Source of the DNA: Bradyrhizobium lablabi | Lineage (GTDB): Bacteria > Pseudomonadota > Alphaproteobacteria > Rhizobiales > Xanthobacteraceae | NCBI RefSeq assembly: GCF_018131005.1 | Contig: NZ_JAFCJK010000004.1 | Location: forward strand, 558,001-622,000 | Length of the DNA stretch: 64,000 nucleotides | Reading direction: 5' to 3' | Shown: positions 33,603 through 42,666 of the stretch, piece by piece | Layout of the letters: every line of letters starts with the position of its first letter | Numbering within the stretch: position 1 is the first letter of the stretch | Translations under genes and position numbers: made by a program | Notes under the pieces: model-generated | Databases searched by the model: none | What the model saw: the letters and a program-made list of their open reading frames with translations, nothing else | What the model was told of the DNA's origin: nothing

Positions 33603-35468
33603 ATGCCGAAGATTTTCTCCGATCCCAGGGCGCTCGCGGAAGACATCATCCGTAACGTCGGGAGCGATCTCGTGGTCGGGTTGCCGCTCGGCTTGGGCAA
33701 GGCCAATCACGTCATCAACGCGCTCTATGCGCGGGCCGCTGCCGACCGCTCCATCAACCTCACATTGCTGTCCGCGCTGACGCTGGAGAAGCCGAAGCCG
33801 AAGAACCTGCTGGAGCGGCGCTTCATAAGCCCGGTCATCGATCGCCTGTTTGGCGATTATCCCGATCTCGCTTATACGGACGCGCTGCGGGCCGAAGCCT
33901 TGCCGCCCAACATCAAGGTGATCGAGTTCTTCTTTTTGGCGGGACGATGGTTGCACTCCCCGTCCGCGCAACAGCATTACATCTCGGCCAACTATACTCA
34001 CGCGGTGTCTTACCTGCTGTCGCGCGGGCTCAATGTCGTGACCCAGCTCGTTGCCAAGCGCGTGACCGATGGCGTAACGCGCTACAGCCTGAGCTGCAAC
34101 ACCGACACGACACTTGAGGTCCTACGCGCGCGCAGCGAGGGGCGCGCATCGTTTAGTCTGATCGCCCAGGTCAATTCCGAGCTGCCCTTTATGCCGGGGG
34201 CCGGCGATCTTCCGGCGGATGAATTTGCCGCCGTACTCGACAGCCCCGACACCGATTTTCCGCTGTTTGCGCCGCCCTCCGAGCCGATCAGCGACACCAA
34301 ATACGCAATCGGGCTGCACGCCGCGGGGCTGGTGCGCGACGGCGGCACGCTGCAGATCGGTATCGGCCAGATCGGTGACGCGCTGGCGCAGGGACTCATC
34401 CTGCGTCATCGTGACAACGCGCAGTTTCGCGACATCGTGAAGCGGCTTTCGCCCGGGACCACTCAACTCGCCTCGGTGGAAACTGCACCGTTCGAGAAAG
34501 GCCTCTACGGCGTCAGCGAAATGCTGTTCGAGGCATTTCTCGGCCTGATCGATGCCGGTATCCTCAAGCGCGAGGTCGACGGTGCGATCCTGCACGGTGC
34601 GTTCTTCCTTGGTCCGAAGTCGTTCTATCGCGCGCTGCGAGAGATGCCGCCCGAGCAACTCGCGCGGATCCAGATGATGCCGGTGTCCTTCACCAATGAA
34701 ATCTTCGCTGACGCAGATGCCAAGCGCCGCGGTCGCGTCGACGCTCGTTTCGTCAACAATGCGATGATGGCGACGCTGTTGGGAGCTGCGATATCGGACG
34801 GTCTCGAGAACGGCCAGGTCGTGAGCGGCGTCGGCGGCCAATACAATTTTGTGGCGCAGGCATTCGCGCTTCAAGATGCGCGCTCGGTGCTCGCGTTGGA
34901 AGCAATCCACGCGGCCGGCAGAGCCGCGCGTTCGAACATCCGATGGAGCTATGGTCACGAAACCATTCCGCGGCACCTGCGCGATGTCTTCGTCACCGAA
35001 TATGGTGTGGCCGACGTGCGCGGGAAATCCGACGCCGACGTCATCGCGGCGATGCTGCAGGTCTCGGATTCCCGCTTCCAAGACGAATTGATGGGGCAGG
35101 CCAAGGAGGCCGGGAAGCTGCCTCGGACTTTCGAGATTCCAGCCGCCCACCGCGAAAACTATCCCGAGCGCATCCGCGATGCGCTCGGGCCGGCGCGCGA
35201 GGCGGGGCTGTTGCCGTCATTTCCGTTCGGCAGTGATTTCACCGAGGTCGAGCAGCGACTGATTCCAGCCCTGCAATTGTTGCGGGAGGCGCAGCGCGCG
35301 CCGCTGCAACTTCCCGGTCTGCTGTGGCAGGGAATGACCCATCCGCCCGATGCCGCCGACCGCGAATGCCTGGCGCGCCTCGGTCTCGACAAGCCCACGT
35401 TCGTCGCCGAGCGCGTCTATCGCGCGCTCGTTAGCGCAGCGCTGGCGCGCAGCCGAGCCGTGCGTTAG
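33603..35468 (+). CDS. Acetyl-CoA hydrolase/transferase family protein
   Basis: Family I CoA transferase-like protein of 621 residues. The N-terminal domain begins [21 protein letters not shown]; the C-terminal domain carries the glycine-rich loop [13 protein letters not shown] (about residue 411) and the 4-hydroxybutyrate CoA transferase-like ending ([20 protein letters not shown]). A middle block ([21 protein letters not shown]) matches acetyl-CoA hydrolase homologs of long type. Role: moving CoA between acyl-CoA and a short-chain acid, or hydrolysing acetyl-CoA. It converges with the enoyl-CoA hydratase gene, the stop codons overlapping at 35465-35468. Confidence 0.85.
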   Translation: MPKIFSDPRALAEDIIRNVGSDLVVGLPLGLGKANHVINALYARAAADRSINLTLLSALTLEKPKPKNLLERRFISPVIDRLFGDYPDLAYTDALRAEALPPNIKVIEFFFLAGRWLHSPSAQQHYISANYTHAVSYLLSRGLNVVTQLVAKRVTDGVTRYSLSCNTDTTLEVLRARSEGRASFSLIAQVNSELPFMPGAGDLPADEFAAVLDSPDTDFPLFAPPSEPISDTKYAIGLHAAGLVRDGGTLQIGIGQIGDALAQGLILRHRDNAQFRDIVKRLSPGTTQLASVETAPFEKGLYGVSEMLFEAFLGLIDAGILKREVDGAILHGAFFLGPKSFYRALREMPPEQLARIQMMPVSFTNEIFADADAKRRGRVDARFVNNAMMATLLGAAISDGLENGQVVSGVGGQYNFVAQAFALQDARSVLALEAIHAAGRAARSNIRWSYGHETIPRHLRDVFVTEYGVADVRGKSDADVIAAMLQVSDSRFQDELMGQAKEAGKLPRTFEIPAAHRENYPERIRDALGPAREAGLLPSFPFGSDFTEVEQRLIPALQLLREAQRAPLQLPGLLWQGMTHPPDAADRECLARLGLDKPTFVAERVYRALVSAALARSRAVR

Positions 35469-36244
35469 CGGTTCTTGTTGACCGGCTTGCGCTTCTCAAT
35501 GAAGGCGGCCATGCCCTCGGCGCGATCTTCCAGCGCGAAGGTCGAGTGGAACAGGTTGCGCTCGACATTCATGCCTTCCGACAGCGGCGTCTCGAAGGCG
35601 CGGTTGATCGCCTCCTTGGCCATTGCCGCGGCCGGACGCGACATCGAGGCGATCTTCTCGGCCACGGCGAGGGCCTCTTCCATCAGCCTGTCGGCGGGAA
35701 CGATGCGGGACACGAGGCCCGAGCGTTCAGCTTCGGCGGCGTCCATCGTGCGACCGGTGAGGCACAGATCCATCGCCTTGGATTTGCCGATCGCCCGCGT
35801 CAAGCGTTGCGTGCCGCCGATCCCCGGAATGGTTCCAAGCGTAATCTCCGGCTGACCGAACTTGGCGGTGTCGGCGGCGATGATGATGTCGCACATCATC
35901 GCGAGTTCGCAACCGCCGCCGAGCGCATAGCCTGCGACCGCTGCGATTGTCGGCTTGCGGCACTTGGCGATCCGGTCGCCGCCGATCGACGCGAAGTCGC
36001 TGTTGAACATGTCGATGAAGCCCTTGGGCTGCATCTCCTTGATGTCGGCGCCGGCCGCAAAGGCCTTCTCGCTTCCGGTGATCAGCAGGCAGCCGATCTG
36101 GTCGTCGGCATCGAGATCATCGACCGCGGCGGCGATCTCGCGGAACACGCCGAACGACAACGCGTTCAGCATTTTCGGCCGGTTGAGCGTGATGAGGCCG
36201 ACCGGTCCCTTGCTTTCGACAATGATGAATTCGAACGTAGCCAT
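35465..36244 (-). CDS. Enoyl-CoA hydratase
   Basis: Crotonase-fold enzyme of 259 residues hydrating 2-enoyl-CoA in fatty acid beta-oxidation. Oxyanion-hole sequences are [11 protein letters not shown] and [15 protein letters not shown]. Both catalytic glutamates are present ([11 protein letters not shown] and [19 protein letters not shown]), as in true hydratases. The start [16 protein letters not shown] at 36244 is used; upstream in-frame sequence to 36304 has no ribosome site. Acyl-CoA chemistry here fits the converging CoA-transferase gene but the two are not co-transcribed. Confidence 0.93.
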   Translation of the reverse strand: MATFEFIIVESKGPVGLITLNRPKMLNALSFGVFREIAAAVDDLDADDQIGCLLITGSEKAFAAGADIKEMQPKGFIDMFNSDFASIGGDRIAKCRKPTIAAVAGYALGGGCELAMMCDIIIAADTAKFGQPEITLGTIPGIGGTQRLTRAIGKSKAMDLCLTGRTMDAAEAERSGLVSRIVPADRLMEEALAVAEKIASMSRPAAAMAKEAINRAFETPLSEGMNVERNLFHSTFALEDRAEGMAAFIEKRKPVNKNR

Positions 36245-36379
36245 TGACGCACACCCCGTGCCTGATTTGGCGGGCAATGTGCCCGCTGGCGGGATGGGCT
36301 TCAAGTGGCCGAAAGGAGGTGTTGGACCACCGCGGCGACGGGCGGTTAGCCGCGCCTTAGCCCGCGAAAAATTACCCGG

Positions 36380-36967
36380 CTACGCCATGAGCATGCGCGC
36401 GGCGGAGGCCACGGTGAGCAGTGCGCCGAAGCCGATAAAAATCTTCCCGATCAATGACGTCCGGTCCAAGCTCGTGCTATCGCCGCTCGCCAGAACCATC
36501 GCCACGGTCTGCTGCTCGGCCGCAGGGGTTTGCGACGCCTGTTGCTCCGCCGATTGTGTCTCCTGCACGGCGCGATCGAGATCGTTCAACTGGTCGGCGG
36601 CGACCACGTTGCCGTCGGAGGCCGCGTCCGCGGACATCGCTGCGGTGCCGCCCGCTGCCGCATCAGCGGAAGTCAGTTGTGCGTTGGCGTTGGCGACAGA
36701 GGCCGGAATGGCGGCAGACGGCTTCTTGTTCGCATTGTCCTTGCCGGCGTCCTTGACGGCGGCTTTTGTGCTTTCGGGGGACTTGCGATGCGCGTCGCGC
36801 TTGCCCTGCCGAGAATTCTGGTCGACGGATTTGCCGTCCGTCGCACCGTCGGATTTCGATGCGGTGGTGTCCGAACCTGCTGCGCTCGCGGGCAACGGCC
36901 CGGCGAAACAGACGAAGAGCCCGGTCGCAATCATCAAGGCCACGCGCCCGCTGGCTTTGATTTTCAT
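36380..36967 (-). CDS. Hypothetical secreted/anchored Ala-Ser-rich protein
   Basis: A 195-residue protein of unknown function. It has a signal peptide (VALMIATGLFVCFAGPLPASA, cleavage near ASAAG), a low-complexity charged then Ala/Ser/Gln-rich middle (DAGKDNANKK, VQETQSAEQQASQTPAAEQQ) and one hydrophobic segment at the C-terminus (SLIGKIFIGFGALLTVASAA). This suggests an extended periplasmic protein with a C-terminal anchor. It is divergent from the ECF sigma gene with a gap of about 300 bases, so it may be a sigma target, but no matching promoter was found on its side. The start at 36967 coincides with the signal peptide. Confidence 0.7.
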   Translation of the reverse strand: MKIKASGRVALMIATGLFVCFAGPLPASAAGSDTTASKSDGATDGKSVDQNSRQGKRDAHRKSPESTKAAVKDAGKDNANKKPSAAIPASVANANAQLTSADAAAGGTAAMSADAASDGNVVAADQLNDLDRAVQETQSAEQQASQTPAAEQQTVAMVLASGDSTSLDRTSLIGKIFIGFGALLTVASAARMLMA

Positions 36968-37253
36968 TTGATAATCTCCCCGTTTTCTCCCCATTTGCCC
37001 CGTTCGGGCTCGAAATGAGACCCCGCTGCGTGTCTACACCGGGGCGGAAAAAGGGAATCTTCGAGTCGCGCGCGGCGAAAACTGGGCAAATCTGGCCGTG
37101 GACCTGGTTGGTGGCCGGATCACTGTGCGTGTTCGCCCGATCGATGTTATGAGCCAAAGCTGGCGGAACCGGCCAAGACGATTCTCTGAAAGCCGGTCGC
37201 CGATGCTGTCGCACTGGCGGTCGATATCACGATTTCGTGATCCTCCGGTCACC

Positions 37254-37278
37254 GTAACAAATTGAAATGCCGACCGAA
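37254..37278 (+). promoter_or_regulatory. Candidate ECF (SigF/EcfF-type) promoter
   Basis: GTAAC (37254-37258) and CGAA (37275-37278) are 16 bases apart, resembling the GTAACC / CGAA elements reported, from memory, for SigF of Caulobacter. If real, the sigma gene is autoregulated and its transcript would begin downstream of the ATG at 37267, favouring the GTG start at 37297. A palindrome TCACGA-TT-TCGTGA lies just upstream. Confidence 0.4.
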
Positions 37279-37296
37279 CTGAACTCAGGAGCGTGC

Positions 37297-37842
37297 GTGC
37301 GCGAACGTGAGGACGAGTGGACCGGCCTGATGCGGTCGGCCATTTCAGGCGACGGTGCGGCGTACCATCGTCTACTCAAAGCCGTCACGCCGGTGCTCCG
37401 TGCGGTCGCGCGCCGCGGTCTGGCGCGGGCCGGACAGCCGGTCGATCAATCCGAGGATATCGTGCAGGATATTTTGCTGGCGGTGCACTTGAAGCGGCAC
37501 ACCTGGGATACGAACGCTCCATTCGCGCCGTGGCTGTTTGCGATTGCGCGCAACAAGGTGATCGATGCGCTGCGCCGCCGCGGCAAACGGATTTTCGTCA
37601 ATATCGATGATTTCGCCGAGACGTTGCCGGGCGAGGTCGCTGAACCGACCGCGTCGGCGAGTGAGGTCGCGACCCAACTGCAGACCTTGCCCGCGCGCCA
37701 GCGCGACGTGCTGCAGTCGATCGCGGTCGATAGCGTCTCGATCAGGGACACGGCGGCAAAGCTTTCGATGAGCGAAGGCGCTGTGCGGGTGGCGCTACAT
37801 CGCGGTCTGGCAAACCTGACGGCGAAACTGCGGGACAGATGA
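37297..37842 (+). CDS. ECF RNA polymerase sigma factor (SigF/EcfF-like)
   Basis: Group 4 sigma factor of 181 residues (191 if the ATG at 37267 is used). Region 2 includes QSEDIVQDILLAVHLKRHTW and PWLFAIARNKVIDALRRRGKR. Region 4 is LPARQRDVLQSIAVDSVSIR with the recognition helix LSMSEGAVRVALHRGLANL. GTG 37297 was preferred because AGGAG lies 5 bases before it, the ATG has no ribosome site, and a candidate ECF promoter overlaps the ATG. It is coupled by ATGA overlap to a DUF1109/NrsF anti-sigma gene, the arrangement known for oxidative/metal stress regulation in Caulobacter and Bradyrhizobium. Confidence 0.88.
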   Translation: MREREDEWTGLMRSAISGDGAAYHRLLKAVTPVLRAVARRGLARAGQPVDQSEDIVQDILLAVHLKRHTWDTNAPFAPWLFAIARNKVIDALRRRGKRIFVNIDDFAETLPGEVAEPTASASEVATQLQTLPARQRDVLQSIAVDSVSIRDTAAKLSMSEGAVRVALHRGLANLTAKLRDR

Positions 37843-38483
37843 GCATGGATACCGATCAACTCATTAGAACGATCGCGGCGGACAATGCGTATCGCGGGCG
37901 GCCGGTCGGCCTCGCGCTGATGCTGGCGCTGCTCGCGGCGGCTCCGATCTCGCTGCTGATGTTCTTCACCGAGCTCGGCGTTCGTCCCGACGTGATGACC
38001 GCGATGGGCAATCCGTTCTTCTGCCTGAAATTCGCGGTGACGCTGGCGCTTGCGATCTCTGCCGCCGCGGTGAGTCTGTATCTGTCGCGGCCCGAATCTT
38101 CGCTGAGCAGCTTTGGCTGGTGGTTGCTGGTCCCGGCCGGTATCCTCGCCGCCGGGATCAGCGGCGAGATGATGATGCCGCAGCGCGTGCCGATGATGGT
38201 ACGCCTAGTCGGTCAGAATTCGCGGGTGTGCATGTCCGCGATTCCCGCGATGGCTATGCCGCTGCTCGCGGCTGCGCTGTACGGTCTGCGACAGGGTGCA
38301 CCGGCCCGCCCTGCAGTGGCCGGCGCGATCGCCGGCATGATGTCGGCTGGGTTGGCGGCGACGCTCTATGCATCGCACTGCACGGATGATTCGCCGCTGT
38401 TTGTCGCGACCTGGTACACGATCGCAACCACGCTTGTCGCTGCGATCGGTGCGTTCGCGGGAGCGCGGGTTCTGAGATACTGA
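37839..38483 (+). CDS. NrsF/OsrA-type anti-sigma factor (DUF1109)
   Basis: A 214-residue inner-membrane protein with about six hydrophobic segments (GLALMLALLAAAPISLLMFF, FAVTLALAISAAAVSLYL, WWLLVPAGILAAGISG, and others) after a short cytoplasmic N-terminus (MSMDTDQLIRTIAADN) that should hold the sigma factor. Cysteines fall at residues 131 (SRVCMSAIP) and 181 (SHCTDDSP), the two positions that, as I recall, are essential for stress sensing in Caulobacter NrsF. Oxidation or metal binding there would release the sigma factor. The start overlaps the sigma stop (ATGA, 37839-37842). Confidence 0.88.
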   Translation: MSMDTDQLIRTIAADNAYRGRPVGLALMLALLAAAPISLLMFFTELGVRPDVMTAMGNPFFCLKFAVTLALAISAAAVSLYLSRPESSLSSFGWWLLVPAGILAAGISGEMMMPQRVPMMVRLVGQNSRVCMSAIPAMAMPLLAAALYGLRQGAPARPAVAGAIAGMMSAGLAATLYASHCTDDSPLFVATWYTIATTLVAAIGAFAGARVLRY

Positions 38484-38563
38484 AACGCGACCAGGTTGAT
38501 CCCATCATTGCGCTTTAGACTGCGCCTTGGAAAGCGATGAGGTGAGGATGAATCATCATTCCG

Positions 38564-38625
38564 CTCCCAGCTTTTTTGGGAGGATGATCTCCGCGCAAAC
38601 GCTACGCGTTTGTCGGGGGAAAAAC
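38564..38625. repeat. Hairpin plus decayed palindromic repeat
   Basis: CTCCCA / TGGGAG (38564-38569 and 38577-38582) with a T-rich loop is followed by AAACGC / GCGTTT (38597-38610 region) in a segment that resembles the ATGATCTCCGCGCAAACGC-type variant of the GCATGATC repeat family. It lies between converging genes (anti-sigma and DUF2336) and may terminate transcription. Confidence 0.5.
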
Positions 38626-38636
38626 CGATCGCGTTT

Positions 38637-39743
38637 CTAGGCCGCGGGCGCGGATTGTTGCATGCGATGGAAGCGCAGCACCTGCTGTGCGGTCGAGGGC
38701 CGCAGCCGCTCATAGGTCTCCTTGCAAGCCAGCAGGTCGGTCGGCTGGCCGCCTGAAATCTCGTCGCGCAGATCGATAATCGCCCGCACGGTCGACCATG
38801 AGAGGCCCGACACCTTGGCGAGGATCATCACGCCCTCGGCGCGGGTCTCGATCATCATGTTTTCGGCGATCGTGACGGAGACATTGGCTAGCGCGGCGAG
38901 CGAGGCATTGGTCTCGTCGAACTTGCCGGCCTCAGCAAACGAGGCGAGCTGGAATTCGTCGAGCCGGCCGTCCTCGTAGAGCGATCTGACAAGCGCATGC
39001 GCGATGGTGGTGTCGCGAGTGACGGCGCCGGGCGCCGATTGCGCGCGCCGCGTCGCTTCCTTCACCGCCGTCGGGATATCCTTCGCCTGCTGTGGGTTGG
39101 CGGCCTCGAGCCGCTGCCGCACGGTGTCGGAGGCCTTCGCCACCAGCTTGAGATAGAGATGTCGCGGTATGCTCGGACGCAGGCCGACGCAGGTTGATAG
39201 ATCGTCGTCACCTTCCGCGCGGCTGACCAGACGGGTGTAGCCGCGTTCGGTGAATTCCGCGCCGGGATTGTTGACCGTGCTCTGGATCACCTCGTCATTG
39301 CCGCGCAGCACCAGCACGTCGGTAACGGCGCCGCTCAGCGCCTTCCGGGTCGAAATCGCCAGGAGGTGCGCCTGGCTCTTGCTGCGCGCGGTCTCGATCA
39401 GGGTGTCATCATCGAGTCGGGGCGACTGCGCCAGCACGGGGCCTGCCACCTCGATCAGGTCGTCGAATGCGAGCGTCCGGATCGTCCGCGGGGGAGCGGT
39501 GTCGATCGGGGCGAGGCGGTTGGCAAGCAATGCCTTGGCCGAGCTTTCGATATGGTCGAGCAAGCACTGAAAGACGTCGTCGAACAGCCCGATCTGCTCG
39601 CCCGAGTAGTCAACCGAGCCGTTGATGAAGAGGTCGGTGACACGACGCAGCGTCTCGACGCGGCGTGCGACGGTGCCGTGGGCGAGCGTGGTCTGCAGCT
39701 CGTCGAGCAGGCTTTCGGGGGCAGACGTTGACTTCGAACTCAT
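38637..39743 (-). CDS. DUF2336 domain protein
   Basis: A 368-residue soluble, mainly helical protein matching the DUF2336 family of Alphaproteobacteria. Typical features are an N-terminal block with LANRLAPIDTAPPRTIRTLA and DDLIEVAGPVLAQSPRLDDD, RSKSQAHLLAISTRKALS, and NNPGAEFTERGYTRLVSRAE, followed by HEAT-like helices. The molecular function is unknown. The start MSSKSTSAPESLLDEL at 39743 was taken; the frame upstream to 39905 has low-complexity sequence and no ribosome site. It lies 73 bases downstream of a diguanylate cyclase gene in the same direction and could be co-transcribed. Confidence 0.85.
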   Translation of the reverse strand: MSSKSTSAPESLLDELQTTLAHGTVARRVETLRRVTDLFINGSVDYSGEQIGLFDDVFQCLLDHIESSAKALLANRLAPIDTAPPRTIRTLAFDDLIEVAGPVLAQSPRLDDDTLIETARSKSQAHLLAISTRKALSGAVTDVLVLRGNDEVIQSTVNNPGAEFTERGYTRLVSRAEGDDDLSTCVGLRPSIPRHLYLKLVAKASDTVRQRLEAANPQQAKDIPTAVKEATRRAQSAPGAVTRDTTIAHALVRSLYEDGRLDEFQLASFAEAGKFDETNASLAALANVSVTIAENMMIETRAEGVMILAKVSGLSWSTVRAIIDLRDEISGGQPTDLLACKETYERLRPSTAQQVLRFHRMQQSAPAA

Positions 39744-39816
39744 GACTCTGTCCTGGAGTATCAACATGCTGGCCGGCGGCGGCTTCTCCAGCGCCGGTTG
39801 TGAAGAATAGGTGGGT

Positions 39817-40971
39817 TTAGGCACTCGCGATGCGGTTGCGTCCCCGTGCTTTGGCTGTGTAAAGAGCGCGGTCGGCGCGCGCGAGCAATGTATCGGAGCT
39901 CTCACCGGGACAGAGCGTCGTGACGCCCGCGGAGATCGTGACCTTCATGCCCGGCGAAAACGCGCTCCAGTCGAGGTCGGCGACGATCGCGCGCAGCCGC
40001 TCGAGCACGCCCATCGCGCGGTCCTCCGACAGGCCGGGCAGCACCAGCAGAAATTCCTCGCCGCCATAGCGGCCGAAGCGGTCGATGCTGCGGATGTTGG
40101 CAAACACGCTGATCGCAAAGGTCCGCAACGCCTCGTCGCCGGTTGGGTGGCCATAGACGTCGTTGATGCGCTTGAAGTGATCGAGGTCGATCAGCGCGAT
40201 CGCGCAGTCGCTCCCGTTGCGAGTGCAGCGGGCGATCTCCTCGCCGAGCATGCGCATGATGCTGCGGCGGTTGACGGCGCCGGTCAATTCATCGAGCTCG
40301 GCGAACTCCTCGATGCGCTTGTAGGCTTCCTTCAGCTTCAACCCACTCTGATAGAGCGATTGCTGCATGGCGCTCGAGAACATTCCGAGGAACATGCAGC
40401 GTCCGATGGTCAGCGCGAACACCAGCATGGTGGCAAGACGATCGAGCTTCGTGCCGGTCGGCATCCCGATCGGCCGGTCGGACCAAAGGAACAATGCCGC
40501 CAGGCCCAGCACCATGGCGACCCAGACGATGGCGGTCTGGCGTGCCGAGGTGCGCAATGCGCCGAAGCCGAATACCACGAAGAGATTGCAGAGGAACAGC
40601 ACGCCGACCTCCGGCGCGATGTAGGTGAACACGAGCAGGTTCACCATGCTGATGGCCGATTGCGGCATGACCAGATAATGGTCGCGGAAGCGCTCGTGGA
40701 AGCCGCGCTCCGAGAGCAGCACGTAGACCGCGACCAGAGTGAGACCAACGAGTGCATAGCCGGTCGCGACTGAAACCGATGTCGTGCCGGCATAGGCGTA
40801 GGTCAGCAGCACGACGGCATCGAGCACGTAGCAGAGGCCGATCATCGACTGGATCTGGCGCCGCTGTTTGGCCCGGCGCGCCAGACGGTCCGCCGTGAGT
40901 CTGGAACGCTCGCTTTCGCCTTCCAGAGCGCCCATGATCGGGCCGAGAAACGACGACGCAGCGCTGCCCAT
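39817..40971 (-). CDS. Membrane diguanylate cyclase (GGDEF)
   Basis: A 384-residue c-di-GMP synthase. The N-terminal half has about six hydrophobic segments (SMIGLCYVLDAVVLLTYAYA, GYALVGLTLVAVYVLL, LGLAALFLW, and others) and a linker helix (LKLKEAYKRIEEFAELDELT). The C-terminal GGDEF domain keeps DELTGAVNRRSIMRML, ALIDLDHFKRINDVYGHPTG and an active-site GGEEF (GRYGGEEFLLVLPG). No RxxD product-inhibition site is seen right before it. ATG 40971 gives the natural N-terminus; the upstream frame to 41250 is outside the hydrophobic domain and lies in intergenic-like DNA. Confidence 0.9.
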   Translation of the reverse strand: MGSAASSFLGPIMGALEGESERSRLTADRLARRAKQRRQIQSMIGLCYVLDAVVLLTYAYAGTTSVSVATGYALVGLTLVAVYVLLSERGFHERFRDHYLVMPQSAISMVNLLVFTYIAPEVGVLFLCNLFVVFGFGALRTSARQTAIVWVAMVLGLAALFLWSDRPIGMPTGTKLDRLATMLVFALTIGRCMFLGMFSSAMQQSLYQSGLKLKEAYKRIEEFAELDELTGAVNRRSIMRMLGEEIARCTRNGSDCAIALIDLDHFKRINDVYGHPTGDEALRTFAISVFANIRSIDRFGRYGGEEFLLVLPGLSEDRAMGVLERLRAIVADLDWSAFSPGMKVTISAGVTTLCPGESSDTLLARADRALYTAKARGRNRIASA

Positions 40972-41387
40972 GATTTCGCCATTAATGGAATTCGGCAAAA
41001 ATCTACGTGGGAAAGCCTTTAGGTTTGGTATCTTTTGGCGTCGAATCTGCTGCGTTAGCACCCGGCCATTGTCCTTGTTTCGCAAGGGAAATCCGCTCGT
41101 ACAGGGTGCCGGAATCGGATCCCCGAGGCTGGTCCAATGGCCTCCTTGGCAAGCGGTGGTGGCTTGCCTGTGCTGCGTTGGTATTGTTGCCCCACGGTGC
41201 GATATCAGAGAAAGTATTGCAGTATTATGATACCATTTTTTCAATTTCATCCGAATCTTTGCAGGTCGGGCCCCCGAATGTGGTCCAGATCACACATGCG
41301 GTTGGCACAATGCCGTAATGTGAAGAATCTTGTCTCGCGCGTCGAACCGCGCGCCATCCCCCTCCGACCAACCTTGCGAGACGGCCA
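40972..41387. other. Intergenic region, partly AT-rich
   Basis: A 416-base gap between the divergent diguanylate cyclase and second ECF sigma genes. Bases about 41210-41265 are clearly AT-richer than the surroundings. It presumably holds promoters for both genes, but I could not recognise a convincing -35/-10 pair or an ECF-type motif, and no protein frame is credible. Confidence 0.4.
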
Positions 41388-41957
41388 TTGAGCGCGACAC
41401 AGGCGGCTTCAGACGACGTTCTGATCGCTCGGATCGCTCAAGGCGACCGGCTCGCCATGCAGGTGCTGTACGGACGGCACCATGTCAGGGTCTATCGTTT
41501 CGGCCTCCGGCTTGTGCGTGACGAACAGGTTGCGGAAGACCTCATCAGCGAGGTCTTCCTCGATGTGTGGCGTCAGGCGGGCAAGTTCGAGGGTCGATCC
41601 GCTGTTTCAACCTGGCTCTTGGCGATTACCCGGTTCAAGGCGTTGTCCGCGCTGCGGCGCAGGAAGGACGTCGAATTGGACGACGAGGCTGCGACCGCGA
41701 TCGAGGATGAATCCGATGATCCGGAAACGGCGGTGCAGAAGAAGGATACTGGTGCCTCGTTGCGTAAGTGCCTGACGGCATTGTCGGCGGAACACCGGGA
41801 GATAGTCGATCTTGTCTACTATCACGAGAAATCTGTGGAAGAGGTGGCTGAGATTGTCGGCATTCCGGAGAACACGGTGAAGACTCGTCTGTTCTACGCG
41901 CGCAAGAAACTTGCCGAGCTGCTCAAGGCGGCCGGCATCGAGCGAGGTTGGCCATGA
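41388..41957 (+). CDS. ECF RNA polymerase sigma factor (RpoE-like)
   Basis: Sigma-70 family factor of 189 residues. Region 2 is DRLAMQVLYGRHHVRVYRFG to VAEDLISEVFLDVWRQAGKF and STWLLAITRFKALSALRRRK. Region 4 is LRKCLTALSAEHREIVDLVY with the DNA-recognition helix VAEIVGIPENTVKTRLFYARK. The start appears to be TTG at 41388: no ATG or GTG gives a complete region 2, and homologous sequence begins about 9 residues later (DVLIARIAQGD). A TTG start with a weak ribosome site suggests low expression. It is coupled to an anti-sigma gene. Confidence 0.87.
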   Translation: MSATQAASDDVLIARIAQGDRLAMQVLYGRHHVRVYRFGLRLVRDEQVAEDLISEVFLDVWRQAGKFEGRSAVSTWLLAITRFKALSALRRRKDVELDDEAATAIEDESDDPETAVQKKDTGASLRKCLTALSAEHREIVDLVYYHEKSVEEVAEIVGIPENTVKTRLFYARKKLAELLKAAGIERGWP

Positions 41958-42664
41958 TGGCGGCGAACAAGAAAATGCTGGATCAAGAGCCCAGCGAAAT
42001 CGAGATGCTGTTGCCATGGCATGCGGCCGGCACGTTGAACGCGCGCGACGCGCGCCGTGTCGAGGAGGCGCTCGCCCGCGATCCCGAGTTGGCGAAGCAG
42101 TTCGAGGTCATTCGCGACGAATTCGCACAGACCATTCACCTCAACGAGAGCCTGGGAGCGCCCTCGGCGCGCGCGATGCAGAAGCTGTTCGCGGCGATCG
42201 ATGCCGAACCGCAGCACAAGCCCACGATGTCGTCGCGCATATCGGCTGGTATTTCCGCGTTTTTTGCAAAATTGTCGCCACGCACGCTGGCCTGGTCGGC
42301 AAGCCTCGGCGCGATCGCGCTGTTGCTGCAGGCGGGCGTGATCGGCGCGGTGCTGATGAAGGGCGAGCCGGCTTCGTTCCAGACCGCCTCGCTCGAAATG
42401 ACCGACCACGACGCGCCGATCACCCGTGACTTTGGCGGCGCCGTCGCCGCTCCTCCCCGTATGCTGGTGCGGTTTACCCCCAGTGCGAAGATCTCCGACA
42501 TCACCGCGTTGCTCGACAGCTATCAGGCTTCGATCCTCGGCGCCAAAGGCGGTCTGTTTCGCGTCCAGCTCGGCAACAGCGTGATGGGCAAGAGCGACGT
42601 CGCAGCGCTGATCGCGAAGCTGCAGAAGGAAAAGATCGTCAGCTTCGCGGCGGAAACGCCCTAG
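41954..42664 (+). CDS. Anti-sigma factor, single-pass membrane
   Basis: A 236-residue partner of the preceding sigma factor, inferred from ATGA overlap (41954-41957) and layout. The N-terminal cytoplasmic domain EIEMLLPWHAAGTLNARDAR and EEALARDPELAKQFEVIRDE is the usual sigma-binding helical fold, without the HxxxCxxC zinc motif. One membrane helix, LAWSASLGAIALLLQAGVIG (about residues 112-131), precedes a periplasmic domain ending with a beta-alpha unit (PRMLVRFTPSAKISDITALL). This end resembles the sensor tails of other proteobacterial anti-sigmas, possibly an inhibitor-I9-like fold. The signal is unknown. Confidence 0.82.
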   Translation: MMAANKKMLDQEPSEIEMLLPWHAAGTLNARDARRVEEALARDPELAKQFEVIRDEFAQTIHLNESLGAPSARAMQKLFAAIDAEPQHKPTMSSRISAGISAFFAKLSPRTLAWSASLGAIALLLQAGVIGAVLMKGEPASFQTASLEMTDHDAPITRDFGGAVAAPPRMLVRFTPSAKISDITALLDSYQASILGAKGGLFRVQLGNSVMGKSDVAALIAKLQKEKIVSFAAETP

Positions 42665-42666
42665 CG

